DNA of 64,000 bases from Sipunculus nudus (taxonomy: Eukaryota > Annelida > Sipuncula > Golfingiida > Sipunculidae), in contig CM049321.1 of assembly GCA_026874595.1 (NCBI GenBank), positions 45,751,797 to 45,815,796 on the forward strand. Direction: 5' to 3'. Below the pieces are notes generated by a model that had not been told where the DNA came from, searched no databases, and saw only the letters and a list, made by a program, of their open reading frames with translations. Numbering within the stretch: the first letter of the stretch is position 1; the number at the start of each line of letters is the position of its first letter. Shown piece by piece: positions 24,705-36,203 of this stretch. Both the position numbers and the translations under genes were made by a program.

Positions 24705-25835
24705 CCTGTTCTCAAATTTTTGGATCCATTACTGGATTATTGAAAATGGGTATGGTTAACTTGATAAATAATTCTGGCCGAAGTTTTGACCCTTAATCAG
24801 ACAAAGTGAGATAATTTGAAAAGAATGTTGGTCGATTTATCACTTGTCTGTGGAACATGTCTTAGTGGGGAAAATGTTGACTCAGCAGTGGTACAAAAAG
24901 ACAAAACACTAAATTGAGACAATATATTAGGAAAAAAATTTATTCATATATATTTTTACGGATAACATCATTCTTGAAAATATGTAACAGAGATTACCAT
25001 CCCATTATAATACAACTACTGATAAATATGTAGAAAGACACACTACTTTAACAAACTATACATCATCATTTCATCATACATTAGTTTACATTTGATAAAT
25101 ATAATATCATATTTGCATTGTGTCATTTATTCAAAAGGTAATTAAATCAACTGTGGAGAACTGTCAAAGTTAAAATTTTACATTTTGGCAACAGTAATCC
25201 TAAACCTTGTTTGTACGCTGATATGGCCGTGTGTTTGAGTAAATACAGTCAACGTGTCTGTTTACCATAACAAATTAACAAGACTGCCAGACCAGATATC
25301 CCATCTTGCACATGCGGACAGCTCCAAACATGTAGAAGTAACATGACATATGAACCAATGAAAATGCACTAATCCGACACTTGAAAATTCTTGATTTGTG
25401 CATTTGTGCTGTAGGGCTTCCAGGTGATCTGCAGTCTGTTTTGGCTTTGTGCCACCGAATAGCGCCCAGTGCAAGTTTACAAACAATTTTGTACCAGTGT
25501 AAGCAAATGGATTAAGAACGAAACACTGGAAGATATCATGATATTTCAAGAAGAAGGCATTATACCTTGTGTATTATGTTAAACTTACCTGGTATAAGAA
25601 TAGGTCCCTTTACTACTAGAGATATTTGAACTTATCTGTGGTTTGAGACACTGACAGAATACTGTGGGGATCAAATATAAATATTATCACTCTAGTCACT
25701 TTAACAGTCATTGTTAAGATGACAATATCTAGGGAAACAATTTTTCAAAACCATACCACTTAGTGCTTTTCTTTAGTTTGTGTCATAAAGTGTGTCGTAT
25801 GAACAGTTGACAAACAACAAGAGAAATGTCAGTCT
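24705..25835. other. 3' flank of the zinc-finger gene
   Basis: Lies downstream of the minus-strand stop at 25836. A possible AATAAA (TTTATT on plus, 25126-25131) is about 700 nt past the stop. A 95-codon minus frame at 25262-25549 shows no domain and is probably untranslated. Confidence 0.35.
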
Positions 25836-27571
25836 TTACTCTCCAATATGGGTCTTCATATGTCTATTAAGGTGACCCTGCTGTGCGAAACATTTGTCAC
25901 AATACTCACACTGATATGGCTTTTCCCCTGTGTGTGTCCTTAGATGAACCTTGAGAGCATTACGCAAAGCAAAACATTTACCACACTGCTCACAGTTAAA
26001 CGGTTTTTCTCCAGTATGTGTCCTCATATGTGTAACCATATTGTTCTGCTGAGAGAAACACTTGTCACAATACTCACAATGAAATGGTTTTTCTCCAGAA
26101 TGTGTCCTCATGTGGTCTTTCAAAGTACTCCTTTGGGAAAAAGATTTGTCACACTGGTCACACTGAAAAGGTTTTTCATCAGTGTGTACCCAGGCATGTC
26201 TCCTCAGTGATCTCTGATCAACAAAACATTTACTACAATGTTCACATCGAAAAGGTCTTTCTCCAGTATGTTGCCTGATGTGAATCCTCAGCGTATCAAG
26301 CTCACGGAAACATTTCCCACATAGCTCACAGTTGAATGGCTTTTCTCCAGTGTGTGTTCTGAGGTGTACGTTCAAGTGACTTGACCGGGAGAAACATTTG
26401 CCGCAGTGCTCACACTTGTAAAGTTTTTCTCCTGTATGTGTCCTCATATGGGGCTTCAGATGACTTTTGTCAGAGAAACATTTGCCACACTGCTGACATT
26501 CATATGGTTTTTCTCCAGTGTGAGTCCTGAGGTGAGTCTTTAAGTTACTCCTCAGAGAGAAATATTTCCCACACTGGTCACATTTAAAAGGTTTTTCTCC
26601 AATATGTGACTTCATATGTCCCTGAAGGTAGGTCTTAAAAGCAAAACATTTGCCACATTGCTCACATTTAAATGGTTTTTCTCCAGTATGTAACCTGACA
26701 TGTTTCTTCAGCCATCTCTCATCAGAGAAACATTTACTACACTGCTCACACTGAAATGGTTTTTCTCCAGTGTGTTTCCTGATGTGAATGTCCAGTGTGC
26801 GCCGATCATAAAAGCATTTGCCACAATATTCACAGTCAAACGGTTTCTCCCCTGTGTGTGTTCTAATATGCCTTTTAAGGTTACCCAATTGAGAGAAAGA
26901 TTTGCCACAATATTCACAGTTAAATGGTTTATCTCCAGTGTGTGTTCTTACATGTCTTTCCAGGTAAGCAAACACCGCAAACGATTTGCCGCAATACTCA
27001 CAGTTAAATGGTCCTTTAACATCTTCACCTAAATCAACATTTTTACCATCAGATACAACTGAAGATAAGTGTACAGTTATCTGATCAGTGTCTTCTGTAC
27101 CACTTAGGGTCTCCTCATCAGATATACTAGTCTTAATGTATTCTGAACAAGAGGTGGTATCCTCATCTGTTGCAGTATTATGAAAGTGTACAGGATAGGT
27201 ATGTATTTCTTCATCTGGTATATTATTAAATAAGTCTGTGGGATAACTAAGCCCTTCATCATCAGAAACCCCTTCCTTCCTGAAAGTAAGGTCAGCTTCT
27301 TCATCTTGGCTGCTGATGCTGGTGGTACTGTTGTCCTGCTGTACATCTTCACCATTGTTTTCCATGCAGCTGCTGACATTTGGGTCATTTTCCTGTTCTT
27401 CTGGTTCTCTCTTAACATAGTCACATACACTTTCCTGGCTGGATCCAATAGCCAGTTCCTGGGTGTTTGTATCATTTTCAAAACAGCCTGAATCATTTTC
27501 TTTCTTAACAAACATATCCAAACATGGTGATGGAGGTTTTGTAGGATCCATTTCCTTTCTCACACTGCCTC
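25836..27571 (-). CDS. 14-finger C2H2 zinc-finger protein, main exon
   Basis: Encodes 578 residues from an acceptor (TTATTGCAG|GAGGC, AG at 27572-27573). The first in-exon Met is at 27551. The N-terminal ~185 residues are acidic and Ser/Thr-rich with no KRAB, BTB or SCAN domain seen. Fourteen consecutive C2H2 fingers with TGEKP-type linkers then run to the stop. All 14 keep C-x2-C...H-x3-H. Predicted base-contact residues (-1,2,3,6) include QGNR, DRTI, LSNT, RSHV, DRSR, QSTD and QGHR for fingers 2, 3, 6, 8, 10, 11 and 14. Role: nuclear sequence-specific DNA binding, target unknown. The frame stays open 49 nt into the intron, but the acceptor and phase argue that this is not coding. Decayed paralogues lie at 51600-53175 and 58600-59880. 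Confidence 0.93.
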
Positions 27572-29019
27572 CTGCAATAACAAAAGTACATATTTTAAAC
27601 AAATCACAAATTTTCCACATCTGTCATTTGAAATAGTACTGATACACATTAATCTTAAAATCAAAGCCCATGACCAGCAATTTTTTTAATCTTTTCATGT
27701 TCAATATGTTTTCAGGACCAAGTTATTTTTCAGGAATACATGCAAATCAAAATAAGTCATTTTGCCACCACAATTACAAAACACATTTGTTACTAAATTT
27801 ACTCCACAATGTAAACAATATGAAATCAAAATATCAGTAATAAAGAAAAACAAAACATTAAATAGTGGATATAGAATAGCAATCAAATTAAGGATATGGG
27901 GCAAGTATAAAGGCCTAGTGGTGAAATTACATATATCTTTACTTTATCAAGTCCATGGCAGAAATACTTTCCCAGACCTTGATTCATCAAGCTGTTATGG
28001 CATCTATCTCATGAATAATGGACAAGGTAAATGAACCAATCAAATGACTCATGTACTCTTGTTCTTTGCAGAGGTATGTTTTGATCAAACATGAAGTATT
28101 GACTGGAAGGCACCTAGAATATAACCAATCAAACAGAGTGATATAAGCCTATTCTGTTTCTTATTAATGTGTTTTTTTCAGTTGACGTTAGCCGCATGAT
28201 AACAGTGTATTGTTTATACAGTTTATTTGTCAGATTTCTGCAGGCTTATTCATTATTCATGAAATACATCCCAAAGCAGCTCACTGAATCAAGGTCTGTG
28301 CAAGCATGGTGGCTTCCACGGACTTGATATTATTAAGATTATCACCTCAAGAGTAACATACCATGCAAACATAAACTCCACATATATAAATAACTGTTGC
28401 TGTAAAACTTCAAACGTAACAGAGAAACTTATTCTACAGTAACAGTCAACATATGGAACCATCAAAAGCTTGTATTTCCCTTATATGTAATGCTAACATT
28501 CTGTTTATATTTGCTCACTGATCAGGTTAATATATTTAACATTCATAAGCTATTTTATAGTTCCTGTCAAATAATTTTCAGGTTTGGAGATGTATTGTGC
28601 TCTTGTCTCTAACACAGCAGTCCTGTGTAAAATACTGCTAGTCTGGTGACAATTGGTCTAGCTGGAAAATAATGTAAACACTTATCAAACTTTCCTTTTT
28701 ATTTGTTATTTGAGAATTAAGATTCCAACAGAAAGTATGTTAAATGGTGCATACAGTACATTTTTTATGCAATAATTAACTAATCTGTCTTTGGTACATG
28801 GTACTCATTTTAGTTACTTTTTTTTAAAGATTATTTCAATGGAGGTGATCCCCTACATTTTATATGCTGTTTTATTTAAGACTTAACATGGGTATGTAGA
28901 TCTGCAGAATTCCATTTTTGGGTTGGGTCTACCAGAGAGAGCAGTAGCACTCACTTGCTGATAATTTCATCTTATATACTGCTGTCACCCAGGCCCAATG
29001 TCTACAGCACCTGCATTAC
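27572..29019 (-). other. Intron of the zinc-finger gene
   Basis: Runs from donor AAG|GTAATG (GT at 29018-29019) to acceptor TTATTGCAG (27572-27573), 1448 bp. AT-rich, no repeats or frames of note. Confidence 0.6.
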
Positions 29020-29290
29020 CTTGGTGTGTAAGCATTCCTATTGCTGGGTCATAACAAGGAGGAACCCCTAAAGATGCACTTGTTTGTGAGTGATACATGG
29101 TTGTGGGGCACAGCCTTCTTATTAAGCCTGTAGAGCAGTCACCATGGGTAGGGGCCACAGTAGCGCCATATTGGCCTTCTGACATCATGACCAGATTGCT
29201 GGGCTGCCAGAGTGTATTAACATCTAGGTCTGAGGAACGCATTATAAGGCCACATGAGGATGCATATAGTTTCTGACAACGCTTCATCGG
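29020..29290 (-). CDS. Upstream coding exon of the zinc-finger gene
   Basis: After a candidate acceptor (TATCTTGTAG|CCG, 29291-29292) a frame opens CCG-ATG-AAG and reads 89 residues from Met at 29287. It contains LDVNTLWQPSNLVMMSEGQY and GVPPCYDPAIGMLTHQ, then splits after CAA-G at a strong donor (CCAAG|GTAATG). The exon leaves one base of a codon. The zinc-finger exon at 27571 starts with two, so the joined codon is GGA (Gly) and the frame continues, for about 667 residues in total. No known domain is seen here. Met29287 may be the start, or a further 5' exon may exist. Without the splice the frame would end a few codons later. Confidence 0.6.
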
Positions 29291-29409
29291 CTACAAGATA
29301 CAATGTCAATTGACATAAACCAGACTAATCGTTTGCATTTTTAGTGTACTTTCTAACAACACCAAACACAAATGAGAAAACTTCCATTCTAAATCAGTAT
29401 ATATGTAAT

Positions 29410-29827
29410 GGCCCAGATCGCGATCTGGACGGATCTTAGATCTGTCCAGCCCAAATTGCGATCGCAGTTCGGGCCGGCCCAAACAGCGTTCGCAATCCAG
29501 GCTGGCCAGATCTTAGATGCATCCAGCCCAGATTGCGATCACAGTTTAGTCCGGCCCATATTGTGATCCTGTCTTGTTTGCTTCAGGATCGCATACTGGG
29601 CTGGACAGATCTTAGATCTGTCCAGCCCAGATTGCGATCCTTAACTTGACCAGCCCATATTGTGATCCATGCTTTTACTATATCACAGGAGTGTAACATA
29701 GGATGTTTTACCAACTCATTTGGTATTGAATGGTACCATTTACCCATAATAAAAACAATTATAAAACAAAAAGGCACAATTAATGAGCTAATGGAAATAT
29801 ATTTTTATTTTTTTTTCATAAAAAAGT
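29410..29827 (+). repeat. Left arm of foldback element
   Basis: Inverted partner of 31986-32400. It has tandem GATC-containing subrepeats over the first ~260 bp, then the phrase ACATAGGATGTTTTACCAAC. Confidence 0.85.
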
Positions 29828-30256
29828 AAAGTCATTTTAAATCAAAATTCATTTTATCATTCTTATAAAACTGTGTTACATGAAAAAAAAAACATTTTAA
29901 AAGCAACTTCAGTATCACACTATTATGTCAAGCAATGTCAATCTATCACAGTACACAACAAAAGTCCATCTAAGAACCTGCAAAAAAGTAAGCCAAGTCA
30001 TATAACAATTTAAAATTAAAGTACATTTTACAGCACTCTCTGAATACATCACTTACAAAGTAAATCCATGCTCACTAAAACATCCTTGTTTAAAATTTAC
30101 TGACAAAAAAAAACAAAAAAAAAAAACAGGAAGACTAAATAACAATTTATATAGCACACACAGGGCAGGCAGTGTCTAACACTATTCAAAGTCCAAATAC
30201 AGTGCATCTCATATCTTTTTGCATGTACCTATTTGTATTATAATTTTATAATTGTA

Positions 30257-31919
30257 TCCCCAGACAAAGTCAGGATACTATGGTTTCACGACGGTCCCGC
30301 CGCTGCCGCCGCTGCAGAAAAACCTTGTGAGCGGGATAACTCAAAAAATATTTCACTGATCTTTTTCAAACTTTACATTTGTATAGATATAGGCAAGGGG
30401 ATGACGCCTATTTAAAATGGGGTCATGACCTATGCTAGGAGAGTGACCTTGACCTTGAATATGTCCATTTTTGCTGAAAATAACACAAATTCTTAAATAT
30501 CTCAAGTAAGCTTGCATGGACTAGTCCAAAAATCAAGGTGACCGAAGATCTTGGATAGCCTTGTGATATATCGGAAACTGGTGGCACCATCTATTATCCT
30601 TTTCTTGTTTTTACGCCTTTTAATACCCCCATAATTGCCACTTGACAGTACTGTAAGCATTATAAGTCAAAAACTAATGGACAGATTTCTTTCATATTAT
30701 GCACATACATGTAGAGAGATGGGCTATGGGATGAGGTCTATTTACATTTGGGTCATGACCTTTACCATGAGAGTGGCCTTGACCTTTAATGTGTCCATAT
30801 TTGGTGAAAATCACACACCTCTTATGATATCTCCAGTGTTGATAGCCATATGGATTTCAAACGTGACTTATGTATGGCCAACCGTTGGTTCTTATAGTAA
30901 GAACCCTATAGGTTCTAGGGTCATGAGGTCAAAGGTCAAGGTCACTGGACTCGCATCTTAAAAGATACTGTGGATGCATTTTAAGCCAAACTTTCATCCC
31001 AGGTCTTCCATCCTAAATATAGGGCTCACTTGCTTATAGTGGATGATCCATATCAATTTTGGGGTCAAAATGTCAAAGTTCAAGGCTTCAGCAGCTATCT
31101 GTCAAAAAATTAGTTTCTGGATGATAATTCCTGATTTTATTGATGTTATGATTTCAAACTTGACTTATATATGTCCAATTGAAAAAAGCAAGACTCCAAC
31201 TGATTTTGGGGTCATGAGGTCAAAGGTCAAGGTCACAGGACACATCTTTAAAAAGCTTGTGGATGCATTTTCAGCCAAACATTTCATCTTAGACCTTTCA
31301 TCTTGCACATATAGTTCATCTGCCAATAGAGGAAGACCCCTATCAATTTTGAGGTCACAAGGTCAAAGGTGAAGTCACAGGAGCCATCTGTCCAAAAGTT
31401 AGTTTCTGGATGATAATTCCTGCTTTTATTGATGTATGGATTTCAAACTTGACTTGTATATGTCCCATTGGAAAAGCAAGACCCTAATTGATTTTAGGGT
31501 CATGAGGTCAAAGGTCAAGGTCAAAAGACACATCTTTAAAAAGATGTGGATGCATTTTCAGCCAAACATTTCATCTCAAATCTTTCTTCTTGCACATATG
31601 GTTCACCTGCCAAGAGAGGAAGACCCCTATAAAATTCTCAATCAAACTCTTAAATATCTCAAGATCTTTTGCATGGATTGGTCCCAAAATCAAGGTGACA
31701 GAAGATCTTGGATAGCCTTGTGATGTGCCAAAAGGTCAAGGTCACAGGACCAACATCTTCAAAAAGATTGTGGATTGATACATGGAAGAAACAATAATTG
31801 CTTGCTAAGTGTCAGTATATGCTGCTAAAAATGGGGGCCTATTCTTAAAGGGGGGGGGGGGGGGGGGGCGTACAATGTCTGGGGATACTCTGGCACCTGC
31901 GGTGCCAAGAAATGTCTAG
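30257..31919 (+). mobile_element. T-family rolling-circle-like element, copy T-2
   Basis: The head TCCCCAGACAAAGTCAGGATAC follows A (30256), then a CCGCCGCTGCCGCC stretch. The core consists of ~144-bp units carrying AGGTCAAAGGTCAAGGTCA (about 30926, 31217, 31505, variants near 31346 and 31728) and one GGTGGCACCATC block. The tail has a 19-nt G run (31850-31868), the inverted head motif TGTCTGGGGATA, a hairpin (31892-31906) and CTAG (31916-31919) before T. No Rep/helicase protein, so non-autonomous. The conserved TTGTA just before the TC suggests that the 5' boundary may be a few bases further left. Confidence 0.8.
31892..31919 (+). other. Helitron-type 3' terminus of T-2
   Basis: GGCACC-TGC-GGTGCC forms a perfect 6-bp stem with a 3-nt loop. 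It is followed after 9 nt by CTAG and then T, which is the canonical Helitron 3' arrangement. Confidence 0.75.
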
Positions 31920-31985
31920 TAATATTTATTTTGGGGAAATGGTACCATGCAATACTAAATGAGTTGGTGAAACATCCTTTTTGTA

Positions 31986-32400
31986 CCTTTTTTATGAAAA
32001 AAAATAAAAATATATTTCCATTAGCTCATTAATTGTGCCTTTTTGTTTTATAATTGTTTTTATTATGGGGAAATGGTACCATGCAATACCAAATGAGTTG
32101 GTAATACATCCTATGTTACACTCCTGTGATAGTAAAAGCATGGATCGCAAAATGGGCTGGTCAAGTTTAGGATCACAATCTCGGCTGGATAGATCTAAGA
32201 TCTGTCCAGCCCAGAAAGCGATCCTGAAGCAAGTAAGACAGGATTGCAATATGGGCCGGACTAAACTGCGATCGCAATCTTGGCTGGATGCATCTAAGAT
32301 CTGGCCAGCCTGGATTGTGATCGCAGTTTGGGCTGGCCTGAACTGCGATCGCAATTTGGGCTGGACAGATCTAAGATCCGTCCAGATCGCGATCTGGGCC
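31986..32400 (-). repeat. Right arm of foldback element
   Basis: Inverted partner of 29410-29827. Overlapping frames of up to 170 codons on both strands here are products of the repeat and not genes. Confidence 0.85.
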
Positions 32401-33028
32401 TTGACATATATATTGGTAGATCCCTCTGCATGTTTGTTGAATTTTTGACTGCATGAATTCAAGCATGGCTCGCACAGGTTACTGGGTGCAGCCAACTTGT
32501 ACATGATACAGGAAATGACTTGTTACCATAGAGACAGAATTTGTTTCAGTTGTGAGTTCACCTGTATTCTCTATGCATAAATGCATCATTCATAGCATTA
32601 TGTTAAGATAATGGGCTGTTTACAACAATCATGAATCCAACATGATGGAAGACCACTGCAATGTATTCCTCTATACTGCTTGTATTATGACTCAAGTTGA
32701 CTTACCCGCCTTATTATCATTGCCTATTACCTCCTAGCCTTGTTCTACCCCTGGATCACAAAAACCAGTTCAAAATTTGTTGGTATGCTTGGTATTCTAT
32801 TTGATAAAAGCCATCATTAATACCAAGATTGGTGGTGTCAGTAACAATATGCCTGACTGAGGTCAATCACTGGGTTGGCTATTGCTGGATGGTCTTGAAG
32901 CCATGAGATTACAAAAAATGGGGATAATTAAGGAAAATAGTATAAATATTAGATTTTATATAATTTATTATTTTTTTTTTATTTTTCAGTAACTATCCTT
33001 ATGAGATTAAATGCCTGATCCATCATTA
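32401..33028. other. Unassigned sequence
   Basis: Separates the foldback element from element P-B. No gene or repeat recognised. Confidence 0.3.
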
Positions 33029-33337
33029 ATTGTAACCGCAAAAAATAAGTTTTGCGGATACAATGTTTTTGACTTGGTTCTGCCGCTGTATTCGTTTCTG
33101 AATAGAACTCTGAGATCACTGGACAGATTTTTTCCGAAACTTTACACCATTATAGGGTCATATGTGAACTGTTGCCTAAATATTTTGTGTTGACCTCTGA
33201 CCTTTCCTCTCTCCAGTGTGTCCATCTGTGCGTTTGTTTTGACACATTAACCCTCATATCTTCGGATTTGTTTGACCAATCAGGTTAAACATTTTTGCAC
33301 AAATGTAGCCCTTTGATAGCTTTATAACATACACAAA

Positions 33338-36203
33338 CAAGTGACCCATGAGTCATGTTGCTCAGCTGACTGGAGAGATTTGCAAGAGGAAATTTTATCA
33401 TCTGAATGGTAGTATATACCCATTCAACTGAAGCATCAAACAGATTAACCAACAGGCCAAGATTGTGTCTGTATTTATATATCTCAAAAATAGAGAAAAA
33501 ATACGTAAACTTTAAAAAAAAATACAGGTGGCTCCACCAGTCTGCAGAAACTAATAAAACACTTCATGGTCAATATCCATGCAAATAATCGTGGTGATCT
33601 CTGCATTAGTTGTTCAGATACTCCAGCTTTTGTATGAAATTTTCCATTATTCTGAGGGATACTTCGGTGTCCTATAGCTTGAAGGATATGGGTAAGAGAG
33701 ACCAAATTCAGGTTTACACAGACACTTTTCATGGGCCTACTTGCATGACAAGAATGAAGATTCTAGGTCCAGTTGTTACAATTTGTGCCACGTTAACAGA
33801 TGAGAGCATCCTTAATGGTCTCAAAAAGAGAATAAAAATTATAAAAATTGAATAAAATATAGGTGGCACCACCAGTCTGCAGAAACAAATATTTTAAAGA
33901 CTTATTGGTCAATATCCATGCAAAGAATCATTGTGATCTCTGCATTAGTAGTTCAGATACTTCAGCTTTTGTATCAAATTTTCCATTATTCTGAGGGATA
34001 CTTTGGAGTCCTATAGCTTGAAGGATATGGGTAAGAGAGACTTAATTTCAGGTTTCCACAGACCCTTTTAATGGGCCGCCTTGCATGACAAGAATGAAGA
34101 TTATAGGTCCAGTTGTTACAATTTGTGCCACGATAACAGATGACAGCATCCTTTCAGGTTTTAAAAATAGAGAAAAAAATTCGAAAAATTGAATAAAATA
34201 TAGGTGGCACCACCAGTCCCCAGAAACTGATGAAACACTCCATAATCAATATCCATGCAAAGCATCATGGTGATCTCTGCATTAGTTGTTCAGATACTTC
34301 AGCTTTTGTTTCAAATTGTCCATTGTTCTGAGGGATACTTCGGAGTTCTTTAGCTTGAAGGATATGGGAAACAGAGACCTAATTTCAGGTTTCCAAAGAC
34401 ACTTTTCATGGGCCTCCATTCATGACAAGAATGAAGATTCTAGATCCAGTTGTTACGATTTGTACCCTGTTGACAGATAACCATATCTTTAAAGGTCTCA
34501 AAAATAGAGAAAACAATTCGTAAAAATTTGAAAAAAATAGAGAAGGCACACCCAGTCTGCAGAAACTGATGGAACACCTCATGATCAATATGTATGCCAA
34601 AAACCATGACCATAAGTGTTGTAGTTATTGAGATACTGCAGTTTTTGTATCAAATCATTATTGGGGGGGGGGGGGGAATTTTGGGAGCCATACAGCTTAA
34701 AGGATATGGGTAACACAGGCATAATTTCAGGTTTCCATGGAGAATTTTCATTGGTCTCCCTGTGTGTCAAGAATGAAGATTCTAGGTCCAGCTATTACGA
34801 TTTGTCCCCTGTTGACAGATAACTACATCCTAAAAGGTCTCAAAAATAGAGGGGAAAAATTTGTAAAAATTTGAGAAATACAGGTGGCGCCACCAGTCTG
34901 CAGGAACTGATGGAACACCTCTTGATAAATGTATGCAAAAAATCATGACCATCAGTGTAGTAGTTATTGAGATGTTGCAGTTTTTTAGCTCATATTTTCC
35001 ATTTTCCTGGGGAGTAATTGGGAGCCCTACATCTCAAAGGATATGGGTAACGGGGACCTTATTTCAGGTTTCCATGGAGACTTTTCATAGGTCTCTCACT
35101 GTGTCAAGAATGAAGATTCTAGGTCCAGTTATTACCATTTGTCCCCTGTTGACAGATAACTACATCCTAAAAGGTCTCAAAAATAGAGGGAAAAAAACTG
35201 TAAAAAATTGAGAAACACAGGTTGTGCCACTAGTCTGCAGGAACTGATGGAACACCTCTTGATAAATGTATGCAAAAAATCATGACCATCAGTGTAGTAG
35301 TTATTGAGATGTTGCAGTTTTTTAGCTCATATTTTCCATTTTCCTGGGGGTAATTGGGGGCCCTACAGCTCAAAGGATATGGGTAACAGGGACCTTATTT
35401 CAGGTTTCCATGGAGACTTTTCATAGGTCTCTCACTGTGTCATGAATAAAGATTCTAGGTTCAGTCTTTACGATTTGTGCCCTGTTAAAAGATGTTCACA
35501 TTTTTTAAAAGTCTCAAAAATAGATAAAACAATTCGTAAAAAATTGAAAAACACAGGTGGCACCACCAGTCTGCAGAAACTGATGAAACACTCCATAATC
35601 AATATGTATGCCAAAAATCATGACCATCAGTGATGTAGTTAATGAGATTTTGAAGTTATTGTATGGAATTTTTGACTATGCTGGGGGGTACTTTGGGGCC
35701 CCATAGCTTGAAGGATATGGGTAACAGAGACCTAATTTCAGGTTTCCATAGGGACTTTTCATAGGTCTCTCAGTATGTCAAGAATGAAGTTTCTAGGTCC
35801 AGTCTTTACGATTAGTGCCCTGTTAACAGATGTTCACATCTTTAAATGTCTCAAAAATAGAGAAAAAAATTTGTAAAAAAAACAAAAAATGCAGGAACTG
35901 ATGGAACATCTCATGATCAATATGTATGCCAAAAATCATGACCATCAGTGATGTAGTAAATGAGATATTGAAGTTTTTGACTATTCGGGGGGGGGGGGGG
36001 TACTTTGGGGCCCCATAGCTCAAAGGATATGGGTAACAGAGACCTAATTTCTGGTTTCCAAGGAGATTTTTCATGGGCTTCTCAGAACGTCAAGTTACAA
36101 GATTCTAGGTCTAGCGGTTACAATTTGTGCCTGGTAAACGGACAGACGGACGACGGAGTGATCGCTATAGCTCAGATGACTGCGAGTCATCTGAGCTAAA
36201 AAT
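33338..36203 (+). mobile_element. S-family tandem-core element, copy S3
   Basis: The left end is CAAGTGACCCATGAGTCATG then GCTCAGCTGACT. The core has eight units of about 338 bp, tracked by GATTCTAGGTCCAG at about 33759, 34099, 34439, 34779, 35116, 35451, 35789 and 36100. Each unit includes GGTGGCACCACCAGTCTGCAG and GGATATGGGTAACAGAGACC. G runs occur at 34663-34676 and 35987-36000. The right end has GGACAGACGGACGACGG, a 12-bp-stem hairpin (36170-36196) and TAAAAATG. It lies inside P-B. No protein is encoded. Confidence 0.85.
36170..36196. other. Terminal hairpin of S3
   Basis: GCTCAGATGACT and AGTCATCTGAGC form a perfect 12-bp stem around the loop GCG. Diverged versions stand at the right ends of S2 (about 24672-24698) and S4 (about 43388-43416), and at the mirrored end of S1. 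Confidence 0.85.

Larger units (their letters stand above)
29410..32400. mobile_element. Foldback-type element with ~415-bp inverted arms
   Basis: The left arm (29410-29827) and right arm (31986-32400) are inverted copies. The termini are GGCCCAGATCGCGATCTGG, with a perfect 16-bp palindrome inside. Each arm carries several GATC-rich subrepeats (CAGCCCAGATTGCGATC type) and then a shared unique part ending in ATATATTTTTATTTTTTTTCAT. A partial extra copy of part of the right arm lies at 31928-31985. The interior holds element T-2 and AT-rich sequence but no transposase. Sequence just outside the palindromes (TATATATGT) is also mirrored, so the true ends may lie a few bases further out. No target duplication could be fixed. 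Confidence 0.8.

Noticed and set aside
25262-25549. 95-codon frame downstream of the zinc-finger stop
   Set aside because: No domain and no start support. More likely 3' UTR or flank.
25944-27032. Plus-strand frames across the zinc-finger exon
   Set aside because: They are antisense shadows of the repetitive finger array.
31992-32504. Overlapping frames of 170 and 137 codons on opposite strands
   Set aside because: They lie in the right arm of the foldback element and arise from its GATC-rich subrepeats. The mirrored left arm shows the same effect.
33338-36203. CRISPR-like regular repeat array
   Set aside because: The units are ~338 bp contiguous tandem repeats without unique spacers, inside a eukaryotic transposable element.
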